The notes beneath the pieces were generated by a model. It saw nothing but the letters and a program-made list of their open reading frames with translations, had not been told where the DNA came from and searched no databases. Made by a program: the position numbers and the translations under genes. From NCBI GenBank assembly GCA_947471505.1, contig CANIWM010000017.1:1-64000 (forward strand): a stretch of 64,000 bases of DNA, read 5' to 3'. This document shows, piece after piece, positions 43,900 to 52,558 of the stretch. Position 1 is the first letter of the stretch; every line of letters starts with the position of its first letter. Source of the stretch: Chthoniobacteraceae bacterium. Its GTDB lineage: Bacteria; Verrucomicrobiota; Verrucomicrobiia; Chthoniobacterales; Chthoniobacteraceae.

Positions 43900-45252
43900 A
43901 TGTCACGCACTGTAGCCATCGTTGGACGCCCAAATGTCGGGAAGTCCGCTCTTTTTAACCGCCTCGCCGGGCGCAAAATCGCCATCGTCCACGATCAACC
44001 CGGCGTCACCCGCGACCGCATCCGTGCGGAATGCCGCCTCGGTAAAGCGCCTTTCGCCATTTTCGATACGGGCGGTATCGGGGCGGATGTTGACGCTTCT
44101 TTCAAAGAGCAGGTGCAGACCGAGGCGGACATCGCCATCGCGACGAGCGATGTGCTGTTGCTCGTCGTGGATGGGCAGGATGGCTTGACCGCTGTGGATG
44201 AGATGCTCGCGAAGCAACTTCGCAAAGCGCGTAAGCCGATCGTCATCGCGGTGAATAAAATCGACCACGCGAAGCACGGGTCGCTGGCCGGTGAGTTCGA
44301 GGAGTTGGGCTTCGAGTGCATCCTCAGCATCAGCGCCGAGCACAACCACGGCATCGGCCAGCTCATCGAGGAGCTGGAGAGCCGGTTGCCGGAATTTGTC
44401 GATACCCCGAAGGAAGAACCGCCCTTGAAGATCACCATCATCGGCAGGCCAAACGTCGGCAAATCTTCGCTCACCAATGCCATCCTCGGCGCGGACCGCA
44501 CGATGGTCTCGCCTATCAGCGGAACGACGCGGGATGCCGTGGACGTGGAGTACACCCGCCGGGGAAAGAACTACGTCCTCATCGACACCGCCGGCATCCG
44601 CTCGCGCGGAAAGGTGAACAATTCGGTGGAAGTTTTCAGCGTCATGCGCAGCGAGACGAGCGTGAAGCGCGCGGACCTTTGCTGCATCGTGATCGACGCT
44701 GAGATGGGCGTGACTTCGCAGGACAAGAAGATCGCGAGCTTGATCCAGCAGGCGGGGAAGCCATGCGTCATCGCCGTGAACAAGATGGACCTCATCAAGG
44801 ACCGACTCGACGGGAAGGACAAAGTGGAGCAGTTCATCCAGACCATCACGAGCGAGCTATTCTTCTTGCCCTACGCGCCCACCGTCTTGCTGAGCGCGAA
44901 GACCGGCGAGGACATCCGCCGCCTTTTCACGATGTTCGATAAAGTGCAAGAAGCCTCCCGCCAGCGCGTCGCCACGGGGCCGCTCAATCGCCTCATGGAA
45001 GCCGCATTTACCCAGCAGCCTGCCGCGATCCGGAAAGGCAAACGCTTTAAAATCATCTACGCGACCATGCCGGAGAAGCCGCAGACTTGCGCCATCCCGG
45101 TGCCAGAGTTCGTCTTCTTCGTGAACAACTCCGCACTGCTCGACGAGAGCTACCGCCGCTTTTTGGAGGCGAAGATTCGCGAGGTCGCGCCGTTCACTGG
45201 GCTGCCGATTTTCTTCCGCTTCCGGGGCCGGGAGAAGCGCGGGGCGAAGTAG
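43900..45252 (+). CDS. der: Ribosome-assembly GTPase Der (EngA)
   Basis: 450-aa double GTPase needed for 50S subunit maturation. The first G domain has GRPNVGKS (9-16), DTGG and NKID; the second (about 175-345) has GRPNVGKS, DTAGIRSRGKVNNSVE and NKMD. The C-terminal KH-like domain is at about 355-445 (RFKIIYATMPEKPQTCAIPV, FVFFVNNSALLDESYRRFLEA). The length is normal and all G motifs are intact. It ends with TAG, which shows that TAG works as a stop in this genome. Confidence 0.96.
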   Translation: MSRTVAIVGRPNVGKSALFNRLAGRKIAIVHDQPGVTRDRIRAECRLGKAPFAIFDTGGIGADVDASFKEQVQTEADIAIATSDVLLLVVDGQDGLTAVDEMLAKQLRKARKPIVIAVNKIDHAKHGSLAGEFEELGFECILSISAEHNHGIGQLIEELESRLPEFVDTPKEEPPLKITIIGRPNVGKSSLTNAILGADRTMVSPISGTTRDAVDVEYTRRGKNYVLIDTAGIRSRGKVNNSVEVFSVMRSETSVKRADLCCIVIDAEMGVTSQDKKIASLIQQAGKPCVIAVNKMDLIKDRLDGKDKVEQFIQTITSELFFLPYAPTVLLSAKTGEDIRRLFTMFDKVQEASRQRVATGPLNRLMEAAFTQQPAAIRKGKRFKIIYATMPEKPQTCAIPVPEFVFFVNNSALLDESYRRFLEAKIREVAPFTGLPIFFRFRGREKRGAK

Positions 45253-45293
45253 GGCGTAGGTGCCCGGCTGCGCGTTTGCTCGGACTGATTCTC

Positions 45294-46412
45294 ATGAAAG
45301 CCAAACAAACAAAACACGCCGAAATCGCCCGCGAGCTCCGCGCTGAAATTGCATCGGGGAAATACGGAGCGGAAGGGCGATTGCCGAGCGAGGCTCAGCT
45401 TGTGAAGCGGTTCGGTGTATCGCGCCCGACCGTCGGGCAGGCGTTCCGCGCGCTGGAGACGGAGGGGCTCATCACGAGGCGGGCGGGCTCGGGGACCTAC
45501 GCGCGACCTGCGACTAATGCGACGGGCCGATTGCTTGCGCTCCTCATCCCAGACCTCGGCAACACCGAGATTTTTCAGCTCATCTGCGGCGAAATCGCGG
45601 GCCTCGCTCGGGTGAACGACTACAGCCTCGTTTGGGGTGGCTCGGGCCAGCCGCGCCTTGATGCCGACGGGAGCCTTCAGCACGCGCGCGAACTTTGCCG
45701 CCACTATATTGAGCGGCGGGTGAGTGGTGTTTTCTTCGCACCCTACGAGTTGCTGCCGGAGCAGGAGGCTGCGAACCGCGACATGGCCGTCATGCTGCGG
45801 GATGCAGGCATTCAGGTCATCCTGCTCGACCGCGATTTCGCGGCGTTCCCTCGGCGACACGACTTCGATGTCGTCGGGGTGGATAACATCGCCGCTGGCT
45901 GGCAACTCGCCGAACACCTCATCAAGCTCGGATGCCGCCGTCTTCAATTTGTCAGTCGCCCGCTTTCAGCACCGACCGTGCAAGCCCGTATCGCCGGAGC
46001 GCGCGAGGCGCTTGCGCAGCACCGGATCGCCTGCCCGGACGACTGGGTGCGCGAAGGCGATCCGGGTGACGTGAAATTCGTCCGCAGCCTCCTAGTGCCC
46101 AATCGCCCCGACGCATTCATCTGCGCGAACGACCACACTGCTGCTTTGCTGTTGCGTTCTTTGGCGCAGCTAAAAGTGAACGTCCCGAACGAGGTTCGCG
46201 TGGTCGGGCTGGACGATGTGAAGTTCGCGCAGCTTGTCTCCCCCGCGTTGACGACGATGCAGCAGCCCTGTCGCGAAATCGCCATCGCCGCCTTCCTCGC
46301 CATGACGGAGCGTCTCGCCGACCCGACCATCCCAGCCCGCCAAATCACGCTCGCCCCGCGCCTGATCGTCCGCGACTCGTGTGGCGCGTATCTGCCGCGC
46401 CCGAGGAACTGA
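45294..46412 (+). CDS. Transcriptional regulator with GntR head and LacI-type sugar-binding body
   Basis: 372 aa. The N-terminal winged helix of GntR type (about 5-72) has GRLPSEAQLVKRFGVSRPTV and ITRRAGSGTYA. The rest is a periplasmic-binding-protein-like effector domain of the LacI group (VVGVDNIAAGWQLAEHLIKLG, DAFICANDHTAALLLRSL, VRVVGLDDVKFAQLVSPALT). This AraR-like architecture is frequent in Verrucomicrobiota and usually represses sugar-use genes until a sugar binds. The genes on either side (der, cbiX) are not sugar genes, so its target is probably elsewhere. ATG 45294 starts the winged helix. Confidence 0.9.
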   Translation: MKAKQTKHAEIARELRAEIASGKYGAEGRLPSEAQLVKRFGVSRPTVGQAFRALETEGLITRRAGSGTYARPATNATGRLLALLIPDLGNTEIFQLICGEIAGLARVNDYSLVWGGSGQPRLDADGSLQHARELCRHYIERRVSGVFFAPYELLPEQEAANRDMAVMLRDAGIQVILLDRDFAAFPRRHDFDVVGVDNIAAGWQLAEHLIKLGCRRLQFVSRPLSAPTVQARIAGAREALAQHRIACPDDWVREGDPGDVKFVRSLLVPNRPDAFICANDHTAALLLRSLAQLKVNVPNEVRVVGLDDVKFAQLVSPALTTMQQPCREIAIAAFLAMTERLADPTIPARQITLAPRLIVRDSCGAYLPRPRN

Positions 46413-46475
46413 TGTGGCCTCAACTTTCTTCCCTCATCGACACGGCAGCCCTGACCGCGTAGCGAATCGGGCCTC

Positions 46476-47282
46476 ATGATCAGCAAACCGGACAGCGCAC
46501 TTATCATCGTCGGCCACGGCTCAACGCTCAACCCAGACTCCAGCGCGCCCACGTTTGACCACGCGGAGTCCATCATCCAGCGAGGCATCTTCGGCGAGGT
46601 GCATTGCGCGTTTTGGAAGGAGGAGCCGAGCCTCCGGCAAGTGCTCGACTGCGTGGAAAGTGAGGACGTTTACGTCGTGCCGAACTTCATCAGCGAAGGC
46701 TACTTCACCCGCACCGTCATCCCCCGCGAACTCGGGCTCGATGGCCCAGTGACGCGCATCGGCAGGCACACGGTGAAATACTGCGAGCCCGTCGGCAGCC
46801 ACGGGAAAATGACCGAGCTGCTGCTCGCTCGCGCCGCCGCTATTGCGCCCGGCGTGCCGCCGGAAAAGACGACGCTTTTCATCGTAGGACACGGCACGAA
46901 CTTGAACGACAACTCCGCCCTCGCCGCCAAGCGCGAAGTCGAGCGCATCGCCGCGATGGGGCTCTACGGCGAAGTGCAGAGCGCGTATATGGAAGAGCCG
47001 CCGCTCATCGCCGATTGGGCCACGCTGGCGTCGCAGCCCAACGTCGTCGTCGTCCCGTTTTTCATCGCCGATGGGCTGCACAGCTACGAGGACATCCCCG
47101 TGCTGCTCGGCATCGCCAGCGAGTCGCCGGGAGCGGCCAGCGCGGGCGGCGTGAGCGTCTTCGCGGGCAATCCGTATTCGCTCCGAGGGCGCACGCTTTT
47201 CTACGCCAGCTCCATCGGCACGGAGCACGGCTTTGCGGAAGTGATCCTCGACCAAGTCGCCGCGTTCGATTCCGTAAAATGA
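46476..47282 (+). CDS. cbiX: CbiX-type sirohydrochlorin cobalt/ferrochelatase
   Basis: 268-aa chelatase built as two similar halves. The first has IIVGHGST with His14, the second FIVGHGTNLND near residue 138; these histidines bind the incoming metal in the CbiX/CbiK/SirB family. Other family stretches are VYVVPNFISEGYFTRTVIP and VVVVPFFIADGLHSYEDIPV. It would insert Co2+ into sirohydrochlorin for cobalamin or Fe2+ for sirohaem. The stop overlaps the next start (ATGA at 47279-47282), so the DR2241-like protein is made with it. No cobalamin riboswitch is seen in the 63 bases upstream. Confidence 0.85.
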   Translation: MISKPDSALIIVGHGSTLNPDSSAPTFDHAESIIQRGIFGEVHCAFWKEEPSLRQVLDCVESEDVYVVPNFISEGYFTRTVIPRELGLDGPVTRIGRHTVKYCEPVGSHGKMTELLLARAAAIAPGVPPEKTTLFIVGHGTNLNDNSALAAKREVERIAAMGLYGEVQSAYMEEPPLIADWATLASQPNVVVVPFFIADGLHSYEDIPVLLGIASESPGAASAGGVSVFAGNPYSLRGRTLFYASSIGTEHGFAEVILDQVAAFDSVK

Positions 47283-47908
47283 ACACCCTCACAGCATTCA
47301 CCCGCTGGCTGGAAAACGGCGGACGCACCATCGGGCAAATCGCCATCACCCGCAGCGGCGAAGGCTGGGAACTCCGCCACGCCGACGACGCGGGCGAGCT
47401 ACAAACCTTCACCCGCTGGCAAGACGCGCGCACCCTCGCAACCCTCGACGACGCGGGCGCGTTCCGGCCCATCAAGACCACGAACGACCTTCGCCACGGC
47501 TGGCGGATCGTCCTTTCCACCGTCGCCGAAGTCGTCCGTGCGCTCGACTACTTTTACCCCGCGATGCTCGGCCTGTGGACTGCGGACGCGCGCGGCGAAC
47601 TCACGCCCACCGACCTCCGCGACACGCTCGCACGGCAGACGGGCATGTATCGCATCACGCAAAAACTCACCGACGAGCAAGCGCAGGCGCTCATCGGGCG
47701 GCAGTGCTCACGCTGCTTAAAGACGATGCTGTGGCGCATCGCGCCCGCCCAACCCATCACCAGCCTCCCGCCGGAAAAACACCAGCGCGCCGCATTCCCC
47801 CTGCTCTGCCGCGAAGCGTGCAATTTGCTCGTCGGGCTGGCGCGCGGCGTGGTGAAAGAGGCTACATCGCCAGAAAGTTCGACAGCAGCCGCTTCCCCTC
47901 CAGCGTGA
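47279..47908 (+). CDS. DR2241-like protein, probable Fe-S cluster binding
   Basis: 209 aa, coupled to cbiX by a 4-base overlap. The C-terminal half has two cysteine pairs, [13 protein letters not shown] and [12 protein letters not shown], compatible with a 4Fe-4S cluster. In Deinococcus DR2241 a similar region is fused to a CbiX domain (known to me as the DR2241 stabilising/4Fe-4S domains). Here the two parts are separate genes, supporting a functional complex, perhaps for electron supply or cluster-assisted metal insertion. The last 47 bases overlap the convergent amidotransferase gene, and the tail [16 protein letters not shown] looks disordered. Confidence 0.72.
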   Translation: MNTLTAFTRWLENGGRTIGQIAITRSGEGWELRHADDAGELQTFTRWQDARTLATLDDAGAFRPIKTTNDLRHGWRIVLSTVAEVVRALDYFYPAMLGLWTADARGELTPTDLRDTLARQTGMYRITQKLTDEQAQALIGRQCSRCLKTMLWRIAPAQPITSLPPEKHQRAAFPLLCREACNLLVGLARGVVKEATSPESSTAAASPPA

Positions 47909-48425
47909 GGATGCTCTCCGGGTGGAACTGCACGCCGTGGATCGGCAGCTCGCGGTGCCGCAAGCCCATGATCTCGCCCTCCTTCGTCTCGGCGGTGATC
48001 TCCAAGCACGCGGGGAACGTCTCCCTTTTCACCAAGAGCGAGTGATACCGCGTGGCCTCAAACGGCGACGGCAGACCGGCGAAAATACCCGTCCCGTTGT
48101 GCAAAATGGGCGACGTCTTCCCGTGCATCAGTCGCCCCGCGCGCAAGACCTCGCCGCCGAACACATGGCCGATGCTTTGATGCCCCAGACACACGCCCAG
48201 CAGCGGAACCGACGGCCCAAACCGGCGAATCACATCGCACGAAATGCCCGCCTCGTTCGGCGTGCAGGGGCCGGGCGAAATGCAGATGCGCTCGGGCTTG
48301 AGCGTGGCGATTGCGTCGAGCGTGATCTCGTCGTTCCGCTTCACGAGCACCTCGGCCCCCAGCTCGCCGAAGTATTGGACGAGGTTGTAGGTGAAAGAGT
48401 CGTAGTTATCTATGACGAGCAGCAT
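47862..48425 (-). CDS. trpG: Anthranilate / aminodeoxychorismate synthase glutamine amidotransferase
   Basis: 187-aa class I glutaminase. The nucleophile Cys79 lies in GVCLGHQ and the His168-Glu170 pair in [26 protein letters not shown] and [12 protein letters not shown] are typical of TrpG/PabA. It releases ammonia from glutamine for anthranilate (tryptophan) or aminodeoxychorismate (folate) synthesis; in many bacteria one protein serves both. ATG 48425 starts directly at the fold ([11 protein letters not shown]). No trpE or pabB is adjacent, so the symbol is tentative (it could be pabA). The 3' ends of this gene and the DR2241-like gene overlap by 47 bases. Confidence 0.9.
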   Translation of the reverse strand: MLLVIDNYDSFTYNLVQYFGELGAEVLVKRNDEITLDAIATLKPERICISPGPCTPNEAGISCDVIRRFGPSVPLLGVCLGHQSIGHVFGGEVLRAGRLMHGKTSPILHNGTGIFAGLPSPFEATRYHSLLVKRETFPACLEITAETKEGEIMGLRHRELPIHGVQFHPESILTLEGKRLLSNFLAM

Positions 48426-48486
48426 GGCGGGGAGTTGATTCCAGCGCCGCGAGAAAGGCAACGCTTCGGTTTTGCGGGGTGTGAGT

Positions 48487-48640
48487 AAAAGTGGAATGCA
48501 AAGGGATCGGCACCAAAAGGGCGAAAGCCCACAAGGAGGGGGAACGTCCCGTTCCCCTGCGGCGCGAAGCGCCGCTCATAAACTGCGAGCCGCTCGGGAA
48601 CCACTTCGTGGTTCAGGGGAACGGGACGTTCCCCCTCCTT
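48487..48640 (+). repeat. Long hairpin repeat, copy 1
   Basis: It starts AAAAGTGGAATGCA (48487-48500). A 27-bp perfect inverted repeat follows (arms 48533-48559 and 48614-48640, containing GGGAACGTCCCGTTCCCC), around a centre with two smaller hairpins (GGCGCGAAGCGCC and GAACCACTTCGTGGTTC). A second copy in reverse orientation is at 55464-55617. No open frame of note is inside it. Together with the next element it fills the 378-base gap between trpG and the small secreted protein (48426-48803). Confidence 0.88.
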
Positions 48641-48660
48641 GTGATAGCCCATACGCGATA

Positions 48661-48750
48661 GTAGAGGGGCCGTCCCGGCCCCATCGCGACGCGCAGTATC
48701 GCAGTACCGCAAGCGCCTTTGGCGCTCGGGGCCGAGACGGCCCCGCTACG
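48661..48750. repeat. Second member of the GGGGCCGTCCCGG inverted-repeat family
   Basis: GTAG-GGGGCCGTCCCGGCC at 48661 is answered by GAGACGGCCCCGCTAC ending near 48750, with an inner GCGCCTTTGGCGC hairpin. It matches the element at 31166-31231, whose inner part differs. Confidence 0.7.
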
Positions 48751-48803
48751 ATTGCGCTTCACTCGCTGTTCCTCATTTAGTCACTCCCGTTGTAGTGGGC
48801 GGC

Positions 48804-49319
48804 TCACTTTTTCTTACGCGCTGGCTCGTCCTCGTCTGATTGACCCAACCATCGGACTTTTTTCTGGAGTGATGCCAAAGTGTTGTGGTGACCAAACGGC
48901 AGCTTGAGTTCTTCACAAATCTTCCCGAGTGCCACGAAATCGGGGTCGGACTTTTCGTCGGCGGGGTTGGAGCGGTTGCCGAGACAATCGAAACAGATTT
49001 CCAGAAAGGCGACCGGCTTTTTCTCCGCGTTGTAGAAGACGAATGCGTTATGGGGGCTGTAACATGCCGCGAATGACCGTTCCTTGTAACGCCGCGCCTG
49101 CGCTGTGAGGAGGCGCTTGATTTGGTTGGCACTGAGCACGGCTCCTTCTTTGTCGATGACGCCCTCAACAAACGTGAAGTCGTCCCCAATGAGTCGCTGC
49201 GTTTCGATCTTCCCATCCCACGCAAATGCGCGGACCTCCGTGTATGGGACACCGGGCCACGGTTCGCCAGCGAAGAGCGAGGCTGCGGCGAGGAGGATTG
49301 CGAGAAGTGTGTGTTTCAT
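48804..49319 (-). CDS. Small secreted protein of unknown function
   Basis: 171 aa with signal peptide MKHTLLAILLAAASLFAG. Mixed alpha/beta sequence follows, with IKRLLTAQARRYKERSFAAC, NAFVFYNAEKKPVAFLEICF and FDCLGNRS, ending in a charged tail DEDEPARKKK. Three cysteines (AACYS, ICFDC) could form a disulfide. I do not recognise a family. It is divergent from aspS with a 155-base gap (49320-49474) that includes an AT-rich stretch at 49355-49415, probably the promoter region. Confidence 0.7.
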   Translation of the reverse strand: MKHTLLAILLAAASLFAGEPWPGVPYTEVRAFAWDGKIETQRLIGDDFTFVEGVIDKEGAVLSANQIKRLLTAQARRYKERSFAACYSPHNAFVFYNAEKKPVAFLEICFDCLGNRSNPADEKSDPDFVALGKICEELKLPFGHHNTLASLQKKVRWLGQSDEDEPARKKK

Positions 49320-49474
49320 AAACTACGGCGTGGGTGCGGACTGGCGGTGATTGTTTGCATTTCAAAAGCTGACATCCTTCTGCCTGATTGCAGTTCTATT
49401 TTAATGCAAAATTTCCTCACACTCCGCTCTAGCCAAGCGGCCTTCCGTGAATATCCTCCGCGCCCTTTCTTTTT

Positions 49475-51259
49475 ATGTATCGCACTACTTCTTGCCACAG
49501 CCTGCGCGCTGAATCTGTCGGACAAACCGTGACCCTCGCTGGCTGGGTAAATACCAAGCGGGATCAAGGCGGTGTGATCTTTGTGGATTTGCGCGACCGC
49601 GAGGGAGTGACGCAAATTGTGTTCCGCTCGGAGGACGGGCAGGCGGGCCTCGATGCCAGCCACAAGCTGCGGGCGGAGGATGTGATTCAGGTGACGGGCA
49701 CGGTGGCGGCGCGGTTGCCAGGGACGGAGAATGCGAAGCTGGCGACGGGGGCTGTGGAGCTGATTGCTACGGAGCTGCGGGTGCTGAATAAGGCGGAGGT
49801 GCCGCCGTTCCCGCTGGATGACCCGAAGGTGAATGAGGATTTGCGCATGGAGTATCGGTATCTCGACCTGCGCACGGCGCACATGCAGCGCAATCTGAAG
49901 CTGCGGCATCGTGTGGTGAAGGCGACGCGGGACTTTCTGGATGAGGGCGGGTTTTTGGAAATCGAGACGCCCATTTTGTCGAACCCGACGCCGGAAGGGG
50001 CGCGGGATTTCCTCGTGCCGTCGCGGTTGAATCCGGGGACGTTTTACGCGCTGCCGCAGGCTCCGCAGCAGTACAAGCAATTGCTGCAAGTGGCGGGGCT
50101 GGAGAAGTATTTTCAAATCGCGCGCTGCTTCCGCGATGAGGATTTGCGGGCGGACCGGCAGCCGGAGTTCACGCAGATCGACATCGAGGCGTCGTTTGTG
50201 GGGGAGGAGGATATTCAGACGCTGGTGGAGGGGTTGTTGACGCGCATTTTCAAGGAAAGTGTGGGCGTGGACATCCCGACCCCTTTTCCCCGGATGCCGT
50301 ATAGCGAGGCGATGACGCGCTTTGGCAGCGATAAGCCGGACACGCGGTTCGGCTTGGAGCTGACGGAGCTGACGGACATTTTCACGGCGTCGGCGTTCAA
50401 GGTTTTCGCATCGGTGGCGAGCGGCGGCGGGACGATTAAGGCAATCAATGCGAAGGGCGCGGCGGCGTTGCTGAGCAAGGAGCAGCTCAAGAAATGGGAG
50501 GAGTGGGTGAAGGTGGAGTGCGGCGCGAAAGGTCTGGCGTATGTGAAGTGGACGGTGGGCGGCGAATGGGAGTCGCCAATCGTGAAGTTCTTCAGCGACG
50601 CGGAGAAGGCGGCGCTCGCTCAACGGATGGATTTCCAAGCGGGCGACGTGCTCTTTTTCGGCGCAGATGCAAAGCTGGAGCCCGTCTGCGAAGTGCTGGG
50701 CCGGGTGCGGATGCGCTGTGCGGAGTTGCTCGGGCTCATCAAAGCAAACGCCGACAAGCTGAACTTTCTGTGGGTCGTGGATTTCCCGCTGCTGGCGTTT
50801 TCGCCGGAGGATAATCACTGGGTTGCTGTGCATCATCCGTTCACCCGCCCAAAGGCGGAAGACGTGCCCGCGATGGAAGCTGGGGACTACGCAAAGGTCC
50901 GCGCCGTCGCCTACGATGTCGTGCTGAATGGCGTGGAACTCGGCGGCGGGAGCATCCGTATTCACGAGCGTGATTTGCAGGCGAAGCTGTTCGAAGTGCT
51001 CGGCGTCAATGCCGAGCAGCAGCAAGTGAAGTTCGGCCACATATTGAAGGCGTTCAGTTTCGGCGCGCCGCCGCACGGCGGGCTGGCGCTCGGCTTGGAC
51101 CGCCTCGTGATGCTCATCGCGGGAGCCGACAGCATCCGTGACGTGATCGCATTTCCAAAGAACAACCGCGGCTGCGACCTCATGACGCAATCGCCCGTGG
51201 ATGTGGACTTCAAGCTCCTGCGCGAAGTGTATATCCAAAGCACCGCGAAGAAATCGTAA
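49475..51259 (+). CDS. aspS: Aspartyl-tRNA synthetase
   Basis: 594-aa class II synthetase of bacterial type. The N-terminal anticodon-binding OB fold has VTLAGWVNTKRDQGGVIFVD. Motif 2 is FQIARCFRDEDLRADRQPEF, and the bacterial GAD insertion lies at about 300-410. Motif 3 is GGLALGLDRLVMLIAGADSI, followed by RDVIAFPKN. It charges tRNA-Asp; whether it is also active on tRNA-Asn cannot be told by eye. The start is at ATG 49475. Homoserine dehydrogenase begins 3 bases after the stop, so the two aspartate-related genes form one operon. Confidence 0.97.
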   Translation: MYRTTSCHSLRAESVGQTVTLAGWVNTKRDQGGVIFVDLRDREGVTQIVFRSEDGQAGLDASHKLRAEDVIQVTGTVAARLPGTENAKLATGAVELIATELRVLNKAEVPPFPLDDPKVNEDLRMEYRYLDLRTAHMQRNLKLRHRVVKATRDFLDEGGFLEIETPILSNPTPEGARDFLVPSRLNPGTFYALPQAPQQYKQLLQVAGLEKYFQIARCFRDEDLRADRQPEFTQIDIEASFVGEEDIQTLVEGLLTRIFKESVGVDIPTPFPRMPYSEAMTRFGSDKPDTRFGLELTELTDIFTASAFKVFASVASGGGTIKAINAKGAAALLSKEQLKKWEEWVKVECGAKGLAYVKWTVGGEWESPIVKFFSDAEKAALAQRMDFQAGDVLFFGADAKLEPVCEVLGRVRMRCAELLGLIKANADKLNFLWVVDFPLLAFSPEDNHWVAVHHPFTRPKAEDVPAMEAGDYAKVRAVAYDVVLNGVELGGGSIRIHERDLQAKLFEVLGVNAEQQQVKFGHILKAFSFGAPPHGGLALGLDRLVMLIAGADSIRDVIAFPKNNRGCDLMTQSPVDVDFKLLREVYIQSTAKKS

Positions 51260-51262
51260 GCC

Positions 51263-52555
51263 ATGAAACAAATCGGCATCGGACTCGCGGGCTTCGGCAC
51301 CGTCGGCGCAGGCGTATTCAAGCACCTGGAGCGCAACCGCGCACTTCTCTCGGAGCGCCTCGGCGTGGAACTCGTGGTGAAACGCGCCGCCGTTCGCGAC
51401 CTCGGCAAAGACCGTGGCGTCGCAGCACCAGCGTCCCTTTTCACCACGCGCTGGCAAGACGTGGTGGAAGACCCCGCCGTGCAAATCGTCGTCGAGCTGA
51501 TGGGCGGAATCGACGAAGCGCGCGCGCTCATTCTCCGCGCAATCGAGCTGGGGAAAATCGTCGTCACCGGCAACAAAGCGCTGCTCGCTGAGCACGGAAA
51601 AGAGATCTTCGATTTAGCCCGCGAGAAGCAAATCCCCGTCTTCTTCGAGGCCGCGGTGGCGGGCGGAATCCCGATTATCAAAGCCGTGCGCGAGAGCTTC
51701 GTGGGCAACCACATCAAGAGCGTCCACGGCATCATCAACGGCACGACGAACTACATCCTCACGCGCATGACCGAGGCCGGGCTCGACTACGCCGCCGCCC
51801 TCGCTGAGGCGCAGGCGCAGGGTTACGCCGAGTCCGACCCGACGCTCGACGTGAACGGCTGGGACGCCGCGCACAAGGCCATCATCCTCGCCTCCCTCGC
51901 CTATGGGACTTGGATTTGCCCGAGCAAAGTCTTCGTCGAAGGCATCGAGCAAGTCACCGCCCGCGACATCTGCTTTGCCAAAAAACTCGGCTACCGCATC
52001 AAGCTCCTCGGCATCATCAAAGCCGACGCCGGCGCGGAAATCGAAGTCCGAGTCCACCCCACACTCGTCCCCGAGAAACACGTGCTCGCCAGCGTCAACG
52101 GCGTATTCAACGCCCTCTGCGTCCACGGCGACGTCGTCGGCGAAACGCTTTTCTACGGACGCGGCGCAGGCCAAGACGCCACCGCCAGCGCCGTCATCGC
52201 CGACCTCGCCGAAGCCGCCGCGGCGCTCGACGTAAAGCGGCGCGACTGCGGCTTCATGCCCCACGGCCTCTACGGCGACTGCAAGCCGCTCGACCAAATC
52301 ACCTGCCAGTATTACCTCCGCGTCCCCGTGGACGACAAACCCGGCGTCCTAGCCCAAGTCGCCGGCCTGCTGGGCACCGCGAACATCGGAATCAGCTCCA
52401 TGATCCAACCCGAGAGCGACGGCGAACAAGCCGAGCTTATCCTCATGCTCCACGACGCCACCCACTCCCAAGTCCGCGAAGCCATCACCCGAATCCAAGC
52501 CCTAGCCTGCGTCATCGGCGAGCCACGGTTGCTGCGGGTGGAACATTTCGGGTAG
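51263..52555 (+). CDS. hom: Homoserine dehydrogenase
   Basis: 430-aa NAD(P)-dependent enzyme that reduces aspartate semialdehyde to homoserine for threonine and methionine. The nucleotide site is GLAGFGTVGAGV. Family motifs are FFEAAVAGGIPIIK, GIINGTTNYILTRM and ESDPTLDVNGWDAAHK, with the catalytic lysine region. The C-terminal ACT domain (about 350-425: VPVDDKPGVLAQVAGLLGTA) implies feedback control by an amino acid, usually threonine. It lies 3 bases after aspS on the same strand and ends with TAG. Confidence 0.95.
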   Translation: MKQIGIGLAGFGTVGAGVFKHLERNRALLSERLGVELVVKRAAVRDLGKDRGVAAPASLFTTRWQDVVEDPAVQIVVELMGGIDEARALILRAIELGKIVVTGNKALLAEHGKEIFDLAREKQIPVFFEAAVAGGIPIIKAVRESFVGNHIKSVHGIINGTTNYILTRMTEAGLDYAAALAEAQAQGYAESDPTLDVNGWDAAHKAIILASLAYGTWICPSKVFVEGIEQVTARDICFAKKLGYRIKLLGIIKADAGAEIEVRVHPTLVPEKHVLASVNGVFNALCVHGDVVGETLFYGRGAGQDATASAVIADLAEAAAALDVKRRDCGFMPHGLYGDCKPLDQITCQYYLRVPVDDKPGVLAQVAGLLGTANIGISSMIQPESDGEQAELILMLHDATHSQVREAITRIQALACVIGEPRLLRVEHFG

Positions 52556-52558
52556 AAT

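Noticed and set aside
46413-46475. Cobalamin riboswitch before cbiX
   Set aside because: Only 63 bases separate the genes, too short for the aptamer, and no B12-box-like sequence is visible.
49316-51595. Minus-strand open frame of about 760 codons opposite aspS
   Set aside because: aspS on the plus strand has every synthetase motif; the antisense product is Arg/His/Leu-rich noise.
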